Below, piece after piece: positions 16,833 to 23,899 of a stretch of DNA of 64,000 bases; the first letter of the stretch is position 1; each line of letters begins with the position of its first letter. The notes under the pieces are model-generated. The model did not search any database. It was not told the DNA's origin and saw nothing but the letters and a program-made list of their open reading frames with translations. The position numbers were made by a program, and so were the translations under genes. The DNA is from Magnetovibrio sp. (GTDB lineage Bacteria > Pseudomonadota > Alphaproteobacteria > Rhodospirillales > Magnetovibrionaceae): NCBI RefSeq assembly GCF_036568125.1, contig NZ_DATCTF010000009.1:1-64000 (forward strand), in the 5' to 3' direction.

Positions 16833-16983
16833 AGGCTTTTTCAAGCCTCCCCGATCAAAACAACTCATTGACCGGCCATTAGGCGGGTCCAAGTCGCGAA
16901 ACCTGCCGTTACCATTATCCGGTGGGCCCGTATGCTTCTTACATTCCATTGTAAGAACATCTTTTTTTTGTAAGATCTGGGCC
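16833..16983 (+). ncRNA. Structured 5' leader B (candidate cis-regulatory RNA) with a possible terminator switch
   Basis: This leader repeats the plan of leader A: an AGGCTT/AAGCCT hairpin (16833-16848), then the core from 16889 with CCTGCCG (16902-16908) pairing to CGGTGGG (16920-16926). Downstream, TTCTTAC (16936-16942) pairs with GTAAGAA (16951-16957), followed by eight T residues (16962-16969): a terminator. A second GTAAGA (16970-16975) and GGGCC (16979-16983) could instead pair with TCTTAC and GGCCC, breaking the terminator. GGCCC overlaps the end of the core stem, so the core and the alternative pairing compete. This is riboswitch-like architecture inferred by eye. Confidence 0.6.
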
Positions 16984-17044
16984 TCTCAACGACATTCGTA
17001 TCTCGGCTTGTTGTACGAGAAACCAAACACGTCGAGGCGCTGAG

Positions 17045-17959
17045 ATGCAAATTTATCTCCCTATCGCTGAAGTCTCGGTCAACATCTTCCTCATCCTCGG
17101 CATGGGGGGCGGTGTCGGCTTCCTCTCGGGGTTATTTGGTGTCGGCGGTGGATTTTTGATGACTCCTTTGCTGATCTTTATCGGCATCCCCCCCGCCGTG
17201 GCGGTTGGCACCGAAGCCAACCAGATCGTCGCATCCTCCATTTCCGGTGTTCTGGCGCACTTCAAGCGCGGCAACGTCGATATAAAAATGGGCGTGATGT
17301 TGTTGATCGGCGGTGTGCTCGGCTCGACCTTCGGCGTGTGGCTGTTTACGTTCTTGAAGACTTTGGGTCAAATCGACCTGGTCATTAAGTTATCGTACGT
17401 GATCTTCCTTGGCATCATCGGCTCGTTGATGTTCATCGAAAGCCTCAACTCGATGCGCGCATCGAAAAAGGCCGCGCCGCCCAAGCGTCGCCAACACAAT
17501 TTCCTGCATGCGCTGCCGTTCAAGGTGCGCTTCCGCCGCTCCAAGCTCTATATCTCCGCCATTCTGCCCATCGGCGTCGGCATCGTAGTCGGTATCCTGT
17601 CTGCCATCATGGGTGTCGGCGGCGGCTTCGTCATGGTTCCGGCGATGATTTACCTGCTTGGCATGCCCACCGCGGTGGTTGTCGGCACCTCGCTGTTCCA
17701 GATCATCTTCGTGACCGCCAACGTCACGGTGCTGCAAGCCGTCAACAACTATGCGGTCGACGTCGTGTTGGCGCTGTTGCTGTTGATCGGCGGCGTGATC
17801 GGGGCCCAATTCGGCGCCCGCGCCGGCGCGAAGCTCAAAGGTGAGCAGTTGCGCGTGCTGCTGGCGCTGATGGTCCTCGGCGTGTGCGTCAAGATCGGCC
17901 TCGACCTGACCCTGACGCCCAACGATATTTACGCCCTCGGCACCACGGGAGGACATTGA
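17045..17959 (+). CDS. TauE/SafE-family sulfite/sulfonate exporter (copy 2)
   Basis: A 304-residue paralogue of the preceding permease with the same topology and motifs (GGGVGFLSGLFGVGGGF and ILSAIMGVGGGFVMVPAMIY). The most divergent part is the central basic loop (SKKAAPPKRRQHN). The start at 17045 aligns exactly with the copy 1 start (MQIYLPIAEVSVNIF versus MQVYLPIGEISVNIF). The stop is followed two bases later by the next gene, so it is cotranscribed with the TIGR02186 protein. Two copies, each behind its own leader RNA, suggest separate control or dosage. Confidence 0.88.
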   Translation: MQIYLPIAEVSVNIFLILGMGGGVGFLSGLFGVGGGFLMTPLLIFIGIPPAVAVGTEANQIVASSISGVLAHFKRGNVDIKMGVMLLIGGVLGSTFGVWLFTFLKTLGQIDLVIKLSYVIFLGIIGSLMFIESLNSMRASKKAAPPKRRQHNFLHALPFKVRFRRSKLYISAILPIGVGIVVGILSAIMGVGGGFVMVPAMIYLLGMPTAVVVGTSLFQIIFVTANVTVLQAVNNYAVDVVLALLLLIGGVIGAQFGARAGAKLKGEQLRVLLALMVLGVCVKIGLDLTLTPNDIYALGTTGGH

Positions 17960-17961
17960 TC

Positions 17962-18723
17962 ATGTCGAACATTCTTCGTTTCTTCTCCCTGCTGGCGGCT
18001 GCAATCGTTTTGGTGGCCACGTCCCCGGCATTCGCCAAGGGGCTTGAGGTCGACCTGTCCAAACCGGACGTGCGTCTCGACGTGTCGTTCAAAGGCGCAG
18101 ATCTGCTGTTGTTCGGCGCCACCGACCACGAAGGCGACATCATCGTCGTGGTGCGTGGGCCGGACAAAGACACCTCGATCCGTCTCAAAGAACGCATCGC
18201 CGGCATTTGGGTCAGCACTGATGAAGTGGTTTTCGCGGGTACGCCGGGCTTCTACGCCCTGGCGTCTTCCAAGCCGATCGACGATTTGCTGCCGTCTGAC
18301 GTGTTGGCAAAACAGAAAATCGGCACCGACAACTTGGGCTTGACGGTGAAATCCGCCCCCGATGGCGCAACCGACGCAACCTTGAAAAACTTCAAGGACG
18401 GTCTGGTGCGCAACATGGTCGCCAAGAACCTCTACACTGGTGAACCCGGCAAGATCGATCTGCTCGGCAAGCAATTGTTCCGCACCGATTTGTGGTTCCC
18501 GGCGAACGTTCATGTCGGCGAGTATGTGATCGACACCTACTTGGTTTCGGAGGGAAAAATTGCGACCCACAACTCGACCCAATTGACCGTACACAAGGTG
18601 GGGTTGGAAGCTGAAATCTACAGCTTCGCTCACGACCACGCATTGATTTACGGCCTGCTTGCCATCCTTATCGCCGTAGTGTCAGGATGGACCGCAAATG
18701 CCGTGTTCAAAAAGAGGGGCTAA
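17962..18723 (+). CDS. TIGR02186-type membrane-anchored periplasmic protein
   Basis: A 253-residue protein: a signal peptide (ILRFFSLLAAAIVLVATSPAFA), a periplasmic beta-rich region of about 200 residues (FKGADLLLFGATDHEGDIIVVVRGP, VSTDEVVFAGTPGFYALAS) and one C-terminal transmembrane helix (ALIYGLLAILIAVVSGW). It matches the conserved TIGR02186 family often encoded beside TauE/SafE permeases in alphaproteobacteria. Biochemical function is unknown; a substrate-delivery or stability partner of the exporter is a reasonable guess. I start at the ATG at 17962, with GGGAGG eight bases upstream, not the upstream in-frame codon that overlaps copy 2. Confidence 0.8.
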   Translation: MSNILRFFSLLAAAIVLVATSPAFAKGLEVDLSKPDVRLDVSFKGADLLLFGATDHEGDIIVVVRGPDKDTSIRLKERIAGIWVSTDEVVFAGTPGFYALASSKPIDDLLPSDVLAKQKIGTDNLGLTVKSAPDGATDATLKNFKDGLVRNMVAKNLYTGEPGKIDLLGKQLFRTDLWFPANVHVGEYVIDTYLVSEGKIATHNSTQLTVHKVGLEAEIYSFAHDHALIYGLLAILIAVVSGWTANAVFKKRG

Positions 18724-18728
18724 GGTTC

Positions 18729-19238
18729 ATGAGTGACACCCAAACCACATCCACCAATGAAGAGATGCCCAAGGAAAAGGAATTTACGTTCCTGTGCGTG
18801 GTCGATGAAAGCCCAGAACTGGGTCCAGCGCTCCGTTTTTCCTGTCAGCGCGCCAAGCGCGTCGGCGGCCGCGTGGCTTTGGTCTACGTCATTCAGCCCG
18901 CGGAATTCCAGCACTGGATGGCGATCGGCGATCTGATGCAGGAAGAAGCACGTGAAGAGGCCGAAGCCCTGCTGTCGGAATATTCCGACAAGGTCGTGCG
19001 CGCCACCGGCAAGATGCCGATCATCCATTTGCGCGAAGGCAACACCGCTGAAGAGTTGATCTCGTTGATCGACGAAGACAAAAGCATCTCGCTTTTGGTG
19101 CTCGGCGGCGCCACCGGCAGCGATGGCCCCGGCCCGCTGGTCAGCTACTTTGTCGAAAAGGCCGCCGGTAAGTTGCGCGTGCCCATCACCGTGGTGCCCG
19201 GCAACATGACCGACGAGGATATCGATAACATCACCTGA
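18729..19238 (+). CDS. Universal stress protein (UspA family), single domain
   Basis: A 169-residue protein with one Usp fold: FTFLCVVDESPELGPALRFS with its N-terminal beta strand, VALVYVIQP, and the nucleotide-site region LLVLGGATGSDGPGPLVSYF followed by VPITVVPG. The G-x2-G-x9-G-S/T pattern of ATP-binding Usps is only partly kept. The gene starts 5 bp after the TIGR02186 gene, so it closes the arsR-TauE/SafE transcript. Its role there is unknown. Another Usp gene in this window is likewise joined to an anion transporter. Confidence 0.85.
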   Translation: MSDTQTTSTNEEMPKEKEFTFLCVVDESPELGPALRFSCQRAKRVGGRVALVYVIQPAEFQHWMAIGDLMQEEAREEAEALLSEYSDKVVRATGKMPIIHLREGNTAEELISLIDEDKSISLLVLGGATGSDGPGPLVSYFVEKAAGKLRVPITVVPGNMTDEDIDNIT

Positions 19239-19262
19239 TGCTTGCTCGACAACGACGCAATC

Positions 19263-19293
19263 AAACGGCCGACGCGCAATCGTCGGCCGTTTT
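19263..19293. terminator. Terminator hairpin after uspA (inverted copy 1)
   Basis: CGGCCGACG (19266-19274) and CGTCGGCCG (19281-19289) flank a CGCAAT loop, with A residues before and TTTT after. It terminates the rightward uspA transcript. Read on the other strand it matches the hairpin at 21861-21892 at 30 of 31 positions. Confidence 0.85.
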
Positions 19294-19315
19294 GTATTGG
19301 ATCAAGCCCGTCCGT

Positions 19316-21721
19316 TCAGGGGCGCGAAAAGTCCGGCATACCATGCGGAACAACCGCCTCATGTCCATACTTGCGCTGCAGCGCTGAAATGGCGGCCTGA
19401 AGCCGCCAGCACGGGTTGGATTGCGCGCCTTCGAGAATCTGTTTCAACCACACCGGCATGCTTGGGGGAGTTGGCTTAATACTGCCCGCAAAGTCCAACC
19501 CCATGGCCCGTGCGCTACAGGCCGGGTGGTTCGATAGCGATTCGATCGCCGCCCGATGCTGTTCCAACGTTCCGGGTATGAAAGGCAGCAGCGTCCCTGC
19601 AAGCCACGGTCGCGACGATGGCGCGCTTTGGTTCAAGCTGTCGCTCAGCACTTGGCGAACCTGCTCGCGGCCTGCGTCATCGGCGTCGGGAAGCCAGCAT
19701 CTGACGACTTCGCGGAGGCTGAAATTCATGGCGAAGTCCCGGTTAGGAACGGCGGAAATATATGCGCCAAGCTTTTGCGGCAACCCTGCGGCCAATGCGA
19801 AATAGGCCGCTACGGCTTTGTCGCCAGCCCCATAACGGGGGGCGCTGTAGCTCAGCAACTCGGTCGTGGAAACGTGTGCCAAAGCATCGATCACACCCGC
19901 AGCGGGCCTATCGCTCGGACAGTCGTGTCTGCTCGACGTGTCTGAATACGGCGCCATTAGGCCGTGGGGGCCGGATCGTGGAAGCGGCGAAAAGGCCGTT
20001 TCGACGCCCCCAAGGACAAACCGGTCCGAAGCCTCCGCGCCGATGAGAAACGCGGTCCCCGGCAAGCGGCGCAGCGTATGCCCCTGCCCCCAGCCTTTTT
20101 CGCCGAGCTCAAAGCGGTCCGCACCGCCGAGATCCAAGGCCATGCCAATTCCGTTGGCCGTGCTTGCGCCTTGCGCCAGCGCGCCCGCGACATACGTGTC
20201 ATCCCCGGCAACGTCGTGCAAAACGCCGATGGCCGTATCCAAGCCCATGCCTTGAGAAACCCCGATGGAAGCGCTGTACGCATCGTTTCCGGCCTCGTCG
20301 CGCAGTAGGCCCAACGCCATGTGTGTGCCCGCGCCCTGCGCATAGCGGCGCGCGTCATAGCGGTCGTCACCTCGGACGTCGTGGAGCATACCGACGCCAT
20401 AGTAATAGCCGCTGCCTTGAGCGAAGAGCTTGGCCGAATACAGATCGTCGCCAGCATCGTCCAGTAACAGCCCCGTTCCACCGCCATGCCCCGTGCGCAA
20501 GCCCCGGCCCACGCCTTGCGCCCAGCTTTGCCCGCCAACGGACGCCTCTGCGCCCGGCAAGCCCTCGGCCTTATACGTATCATTTCCGCCTAAGTCCCAA
20601 AGCACGCCAACGCCTTGGGTTGCACCATAGCCTTGCCCCATCGCGATAAGCTCAAAGCCATCGCGGCCCTGGGCGTCGATCAACGCGGCAACGCCGAATG
20701 CCGCCGCACCCTGGGCAAACACCCCCGCCGTGTAGAGGTCGTCGCCGGATGCATCGACCAGCAAGGCCATACCGCCGAGCGCGGCGGCTTGGCCGGAACC
20801 TGGGCTTTCATACCGGTCCTGGCCCGCCATATCCAAGATCGCCGCCGCGCTGAGCACCGCGAGGTTGCTGCCTTGATAGGTGTCGTCGCCGCCCAGATCG
20901 ATGATGGTTTGCATGGCGCTAGGCTGAGGTGGGGTCAACCCGTATCGATCGTTTCCGCCCGGGTCTATGACCAGAAATATATCGTCCATGGCATAAACGT
21001 CGGGCCCCAAGGTGCCGATCACGACATCCCCCAAGGGCGTCGCCCTGCGGTTCGCTTTCCCGCTTGCCACGTGCGATGCCGGTATCTGCCGCAGACAGAT
21101 GGTCAAGCGTTGATGTATGGATAAAAACGACATACTGAGCGGCCTGATGGCGCGATCGACACTCGCCTGGCCGAGGCGGTCGAACAGCAACCGCAACCGC
21201 GTTTCATCCGTCGGATCGACCGCCTTGCCATCGTCAAGCAGACACCCGCCGGGGACGCCCTGACAACGCTGCCACACATCCCCAAGGCCCGCCGCCACGG
21301 GCGTGAGCGCATCGACATACCAATCCGCAAGTGCGTCCAGGCCAACCGGGCAATTCGCCTCCGCTTGGGGCATCTCCGCCGTGGTTTGAAGGGCTTGCAT
21401 CCATTGCGCGCGATCCAGCCCCGTGTCCGCCAAGGTCTGCCCTACCAGGGCGGGGAATGTGTCCGGCAATGCGCTTGGGGCTTTGAACAGGGCGTCGAAA
21501 CCGGCCATCCGATTGCGCGGCGCAAGGAACGCGTCGTGTTCGATTAAGTTATCGACAACGCCCAGAACCTCGCGCGGAAAAGACTGTTCTTGGACCGCTG
21601 CCTCGATCTGCGATGCGATCCGTCCTTGGTCAGCCGCGGACGCTGAACAACAGAATGCGACGACCAACGCGGCGGACCAGAGATAGGCTTTGAGATGCGT
21701 CCCAATCACGCCTCTCATCAT
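19316..21721 (-). CDS. Large exported tandem-repeat protein, unknown function
   Basis: An 801-residue protein I do not recognise. A signal peptide (about residues 1-30, ending SASAADQ) leads to a helical domain (about 30-230). Then come about 12 imperfect repeats of 22-27 residues (about 235-560). Each begins with a D-D/N-x-Y/F motif such as DDTYVAG or NDTYKAE, then an AQG-G segment, then hydrophobic-hydrophobic-D-x-x-G. A helical C-terminal domain with several Cys covers 600-801. The repeats suggest a beta-solenoid, possibly Ca-binding through the Gly/Asp turns. The gene stands alone between two converging terminators, faces away from the sulfur genes, and may have been inserted. Start could also be the ATG at 21718. 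Confidence 0.7.
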   Translation of the reverse strand: MMRGVIGTHLKAYLWSAALVVAFCCSASAADQGRIASQIEAAVQEQSFPREVLGVVDNLIEHDAFLAPRNRMAGFDALFKAPSALPDTFPALVGQTLADTGLDRAQWMQALQTTAEMPQAEANCPVGLDALADWYVDALTPVAAGLGDVWQRCQGVPGGCLLDDGKAVDPTDETRLRLLFDRLGQASVDRAIRPLSMSFLSIHQRLTICLRQIPASHVASGKANRRATPLGDVVIGTLGPDVYAMDDIFLVIDPGGNDRYGLTPPQPSAMQTIIDLGGDDTYQGSNLAVLSAAAILDMAGQDRYESPGSGQAAALGGMALLVDASGDDLYTAGVFAQGAAAFGVAALIDAQGRDGFELIAMGQGYGATQGVGVLWDLGGNDTYKAEGLPGAEASVGGQSWAQGVGRGLRTGHGGGTGLLLDDAGDDLYSAKLFAQGSGYYYGVGMLHDVRGDDRYDARRYAQGAGTHMALGLLRDEAGNDAYSASIGVSQGMGLDTAIGVLHDVAGDDTYVAGALAQGASTANGIGMALDLGGADRFELGEKGWGQGHTLRRLPGTAFLIGAEASDRFVLGGVETAFSPLPRSGPHGLMAPYSDTSSRHDCPSDRPAAGVIDALAHVSTTELLSYSAPRYGAGDKAVAAYFALAAGLPQKLGAYISAVPNRDFAMNFSLREVVRCWLPDADDAGREQVRQVLSDSLNQSAPSSRPWLAGTLLPFIPGTLEQHRAAIESLSNHPACSARAMGLDFAGSIKPTPPSMPVWLKQILEGAQSNPCWRLQAAISALQRKYGHEAVVPHGMPDFSRP

Positions 21722-21860
21722 AACTTTCCCCCCTTAATCACAATTGTCGGGCATGGCCATGCGGTCTGCATCTCAACAAACCGCTTGATGTTGAGTGTTA
21801 GACCATGGTGGCCCGACCGTCCACCCGGGGCTGATGGTGTGGTCATGCCGACAAACAAAA

Positions 21861-21892
21861 AAAACGGCCGACGATCGCGCGTCGGCCGTTTT
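21861..21892. terminator. Terminator hairpin after the cobalt permease gene (inverted copy 2)
   Basis: CGGCCGACG (21865-21873) and CGTCGGCCG (21880-21888) flank an ATCGCG loop. On the minus strand it is followed by eight T residues, so it ends the permease transcript. It is nearly the reverse complement of the hairpin at 19263-19293. Confidence 0.85.
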
Positions 21893-21910
21893 CTCATGAG
21901 AATGATGAAC

Positions 21911-22582
21911 TTAACGGGTGGTGTTCAATTCATGCACCACGAACAGGTTCTGCACCAGCTTGTTGTCTTGGACCTTTTTCAGGCCATTGACGACGCCCCA
22001 GGTGAGCACCGGCTCAAGCGCCACGACCAGCAGATAGGCGCTGGCGAACGCCGCCCAATCGGCAAGTGCGGTTTGGGTGTTGCCGATCCACAGCCAGAAG
22101 CCGACCATCGAGGTCACGCCGGTGTAGTAGATGGCGTCGAGCTTGACAATCTGCGCCATGCTAAGGCGCGTGCCGATGCCTTTGTCGAACAGTTTGCGGC
22201 CGACGCTGTAGTGCAGCGCGATCAGCGGCAGCATCAACGACAGCGAGTTCACGCCCAGGTGCACCAGGTCCCACGGCGAAAACAGCGTGCCTTGAACGAT
22301 CAAGCCCAAGCCAAAGCCCAACAACGTGGGCAGGAAGCCCAGGGTCAGGTACATGGCCATGGCGCCGACGAAGTGCAGCTCCGACGGACCGACCGGCATG
22401 GAGAAGCTTTCCATGAAGACGCTGAAAACCACGGCGGCGACGGCGGTCTTGGCAATCGTCCAAGGCGCGCGCGCGATGTCGGCGATAAGATGTTCCTTGG
22501 CGGCCCATGCGGCGACGGTCAGCGCGCCGGCATTGGCCATGAGAATTTTAGCGGGTTGGACGAATCCAGGTTCGATATGCAT
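21911..22582 (-). CDS. cbiM: CbiM-like cobalt permease (energy-coupling factor transporter S component)
   Basis: A 223-residue membrane protein with about six helices. The N-terminal MHIEPGF fits the metal-binding Met-His-Ile start of CbiM/NikM proteins. Further family features are ELHFVGAMAMYLTLGFLPTLLGFGLGL and LGVNSLSLMLPLIALHYSVG. These proteins bind Co2+ or Ni2+ with the N-terminal amine and histidines. A cobalamin riboswitch directly upstream makes cobalt the likely substrate. No CbiN, CbiQ or CbiO gene is nearby, so it either uses ATPase subunits encoded elsewhere or acts alone. Expression should fall when cobalamin is plentiful. Confidence 0.83.
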   Translation of the reverse strand: MHIEPGFVQPAKILMANAGALTVAAWAAKEHLIADIARAPWTIAKTAVAAVVFSVFMESFSMPVGPSELHFVGAMAMYLTLGFLPTLLGFGLGLIVQGTLFSPWDLVHLGVNSLSLMLPLIALHYSVGRKLFDKGIGTRLSMAQIVKLDAIYYTGVTSMVGFWLWIGNTQTALADWAAFASAYLLVVALEPVLTWGVVNGLKKVQDNKLVQNLFVVHELNTTR

Positions 22583-22640
22583 GGGTGATTATCCTTTCGT
22601 ACCCAACGTACTCAGCCCCTGCCCCACAGAGGCCATCATC

Positions 22641-22836
22641 ACACAGGCAGGTCTCCTGGCTCACGGATCGCGGCCTTCTTGCACCTTCCCAAAGCTCAAG
22701 GCTTCAGTGGCTTAACGCAAGTCGGCTACCGTTAACAGTTGCGTGGGCAGCCACGGATCAGGACCCGTCGAGGTCATCCCTACCGTGTTCCCTTTTCATC
22801 CAGCAAGCTTCGCTCGCTTGGAACCTGTGCGGCTTC
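22641..22836 (-). ncRNA. Cobalamin (B12) riboswitch
   Basis: On the minus strand the leader of cbiM contains the hallmark B12 box AAGCCACTG, followed by a GGGAAGG segment (near 22683-22715) and the 3' signature GAGCCAGGAGACCTGCCTG (about 22646-22664). Upstream are GGTTCC and GGGAACACGGT elements and the TAGGGATGACC region. The arrangement and spacing match the canonical class. It lies about 60 nt before the cbiM start, so control of translation or transcription of that gene is expected. Confidence 0.92.
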
Positions 22837-22879
22837 ATTTTTGACAGTTAATCATAGCGCTGACAACCCTTTGAATGGG

Positions 22880-23860
22880 TTAACGCACCACCATCACCGA
22901 ATTGTGTGCGGTTTGCATGACCTTCATCGCCACCGAACCGACGAAGAAACGTTCCAGGCCGTTTTTGCCGCCGTCGGCGAGCACGATCAGCGAATAGTCG
23001 GGCCCGGTTTCGACGATTTCATCGACCGGATTGCCGACTCGGGTGAGGGTTTCCACAACATTCACATTCAGGTCGTCGAGGATCTTGCGCGCCGCGTTCA
23101 CGGCTTTTTCGGCATTGATTTCGCTTTCCACATCCGGGGCCACCGACAACAGACTGATGGGACATTCACACAAGCTAGCGATATACGCGTCTTTCCGGAT
23201 CATCGCGTTCGATGCTTCGGAACCGTCGGTACACAGCAGATGACCGTGGCCGATTTCCAGATCGCGCGCCACCAGCACCGAGCACGGCGCATGGATGGCG
23301 ATCTTTTCCGCCACGGCGGGATCGAAGAACCCCTTCAAGCCCTTGCCGCTCCAACGCGCCGAGGCGCCGATGATGATCAGGTCATAGTGACCCAGTTCCC
23401 ATTGATCGAGGATACCGGTCACCACGTCGCGCGCCACTTTCAGCTTGAGCACGATCTTCTTGCCCGATTTCGAGGTGTAGTCGATCTTGTTGTCGCCCAG
23501 GCTGGTGCCGGTAATGTCGGTGTGAAAGGCTCGTTCTTCCCAGTCCTCGCGCAGATTGCCGAGCTCCATCAGCAAATCGCGGCCCTTTTTGAGATACGTG
23601 ATGCCGGGCAACTCCAGCCCCCACTCCAGCATGTTGCCGCGCGCCACGTCCATTTGCAGGCCGCCGGTGCTCAAGCCCTGGTCGGATGGGCGCACATAGC
23701 ACAGCACGATGTCGACATCTTCGCCTTTGGCGATTTTCGCCGCATAGCGCAGCCCCCGATACGACTCGTCCGAACCGTCGATGCACACCAGAATGCGAAA
23801 CCGCGCGTGATGCGGTTCTTCGGGATTGTTGATGTTTTGGTCTTCAACATCGTCGTTCAT
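22880..23860 (-). CDS. Tandem-domain universal stress protein
   Basis: A 326-residue protein with two Usp domains: the first from RFRILVCIDGSDESYRGLRYAAKIAKG to APCSVLVARD, the second from GHLLCTDGSEASNAMIRKD to NSVMVVR. Nucleotide-loop motifs are recognisable (IIIGASARWSGKGLKGFFDPAVAEKI, and VLADGGKNGLERFFVGSVAMKV). A hydrophilic insert between strands (residues about 75-140) enlarges the first domain. It follows the SLC13-family transporter gene by 39 bp on the same strand and is probably cotranscribed with it. It could bind the transporter or sense energy state, but this is inferred. Confidence 0.88.
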   Translation of the reverse strand: MNDDVEDQNINNPEEPHHARFRILVCIDGSDESYRGLRYAAKIAKGEDVDIVLCYVRPSDQGLSTGGLQMDVARGNMLEWGLELPGITYLKKGRDLLMELGNLREDWEERAFHTDITGTSLGDNKIDYTSKSGKKIVLKLKVARDVVTGILDQWELGHYDLIIIGASARWSGKGLKGFFDPAVAEKIAIHAPCSVLVARDLEIGHGHLLCTDGSEASNAMIRKDAYIASLCECPISLLSVAPDVESEINAEKAVNAARKILDDLNVNVVETLTRVGNPVDEIVETGPDYSLIVLADGGKNGLERFFVGSVAMKVMQTAHNSVMVVR

Positions 23861-23899
23861 GCGCTCTATCCCTGCCTCAAGTTGCCCACATAGCGTGTA

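Noticed and set aside
3337-19238. Search for soxC, soxD, dsrAB, sqr or magnetosome genes
   Set aside because: None seen in this window; absence elsewhere in the genome cannot be judged.
19556-21124. Several plus-strand frames opposite the repeat-protein gene
   Set aside because: They are antisense shadows of a high-GC minus-strand gene; they lack ribosome sites and recognisable domains.
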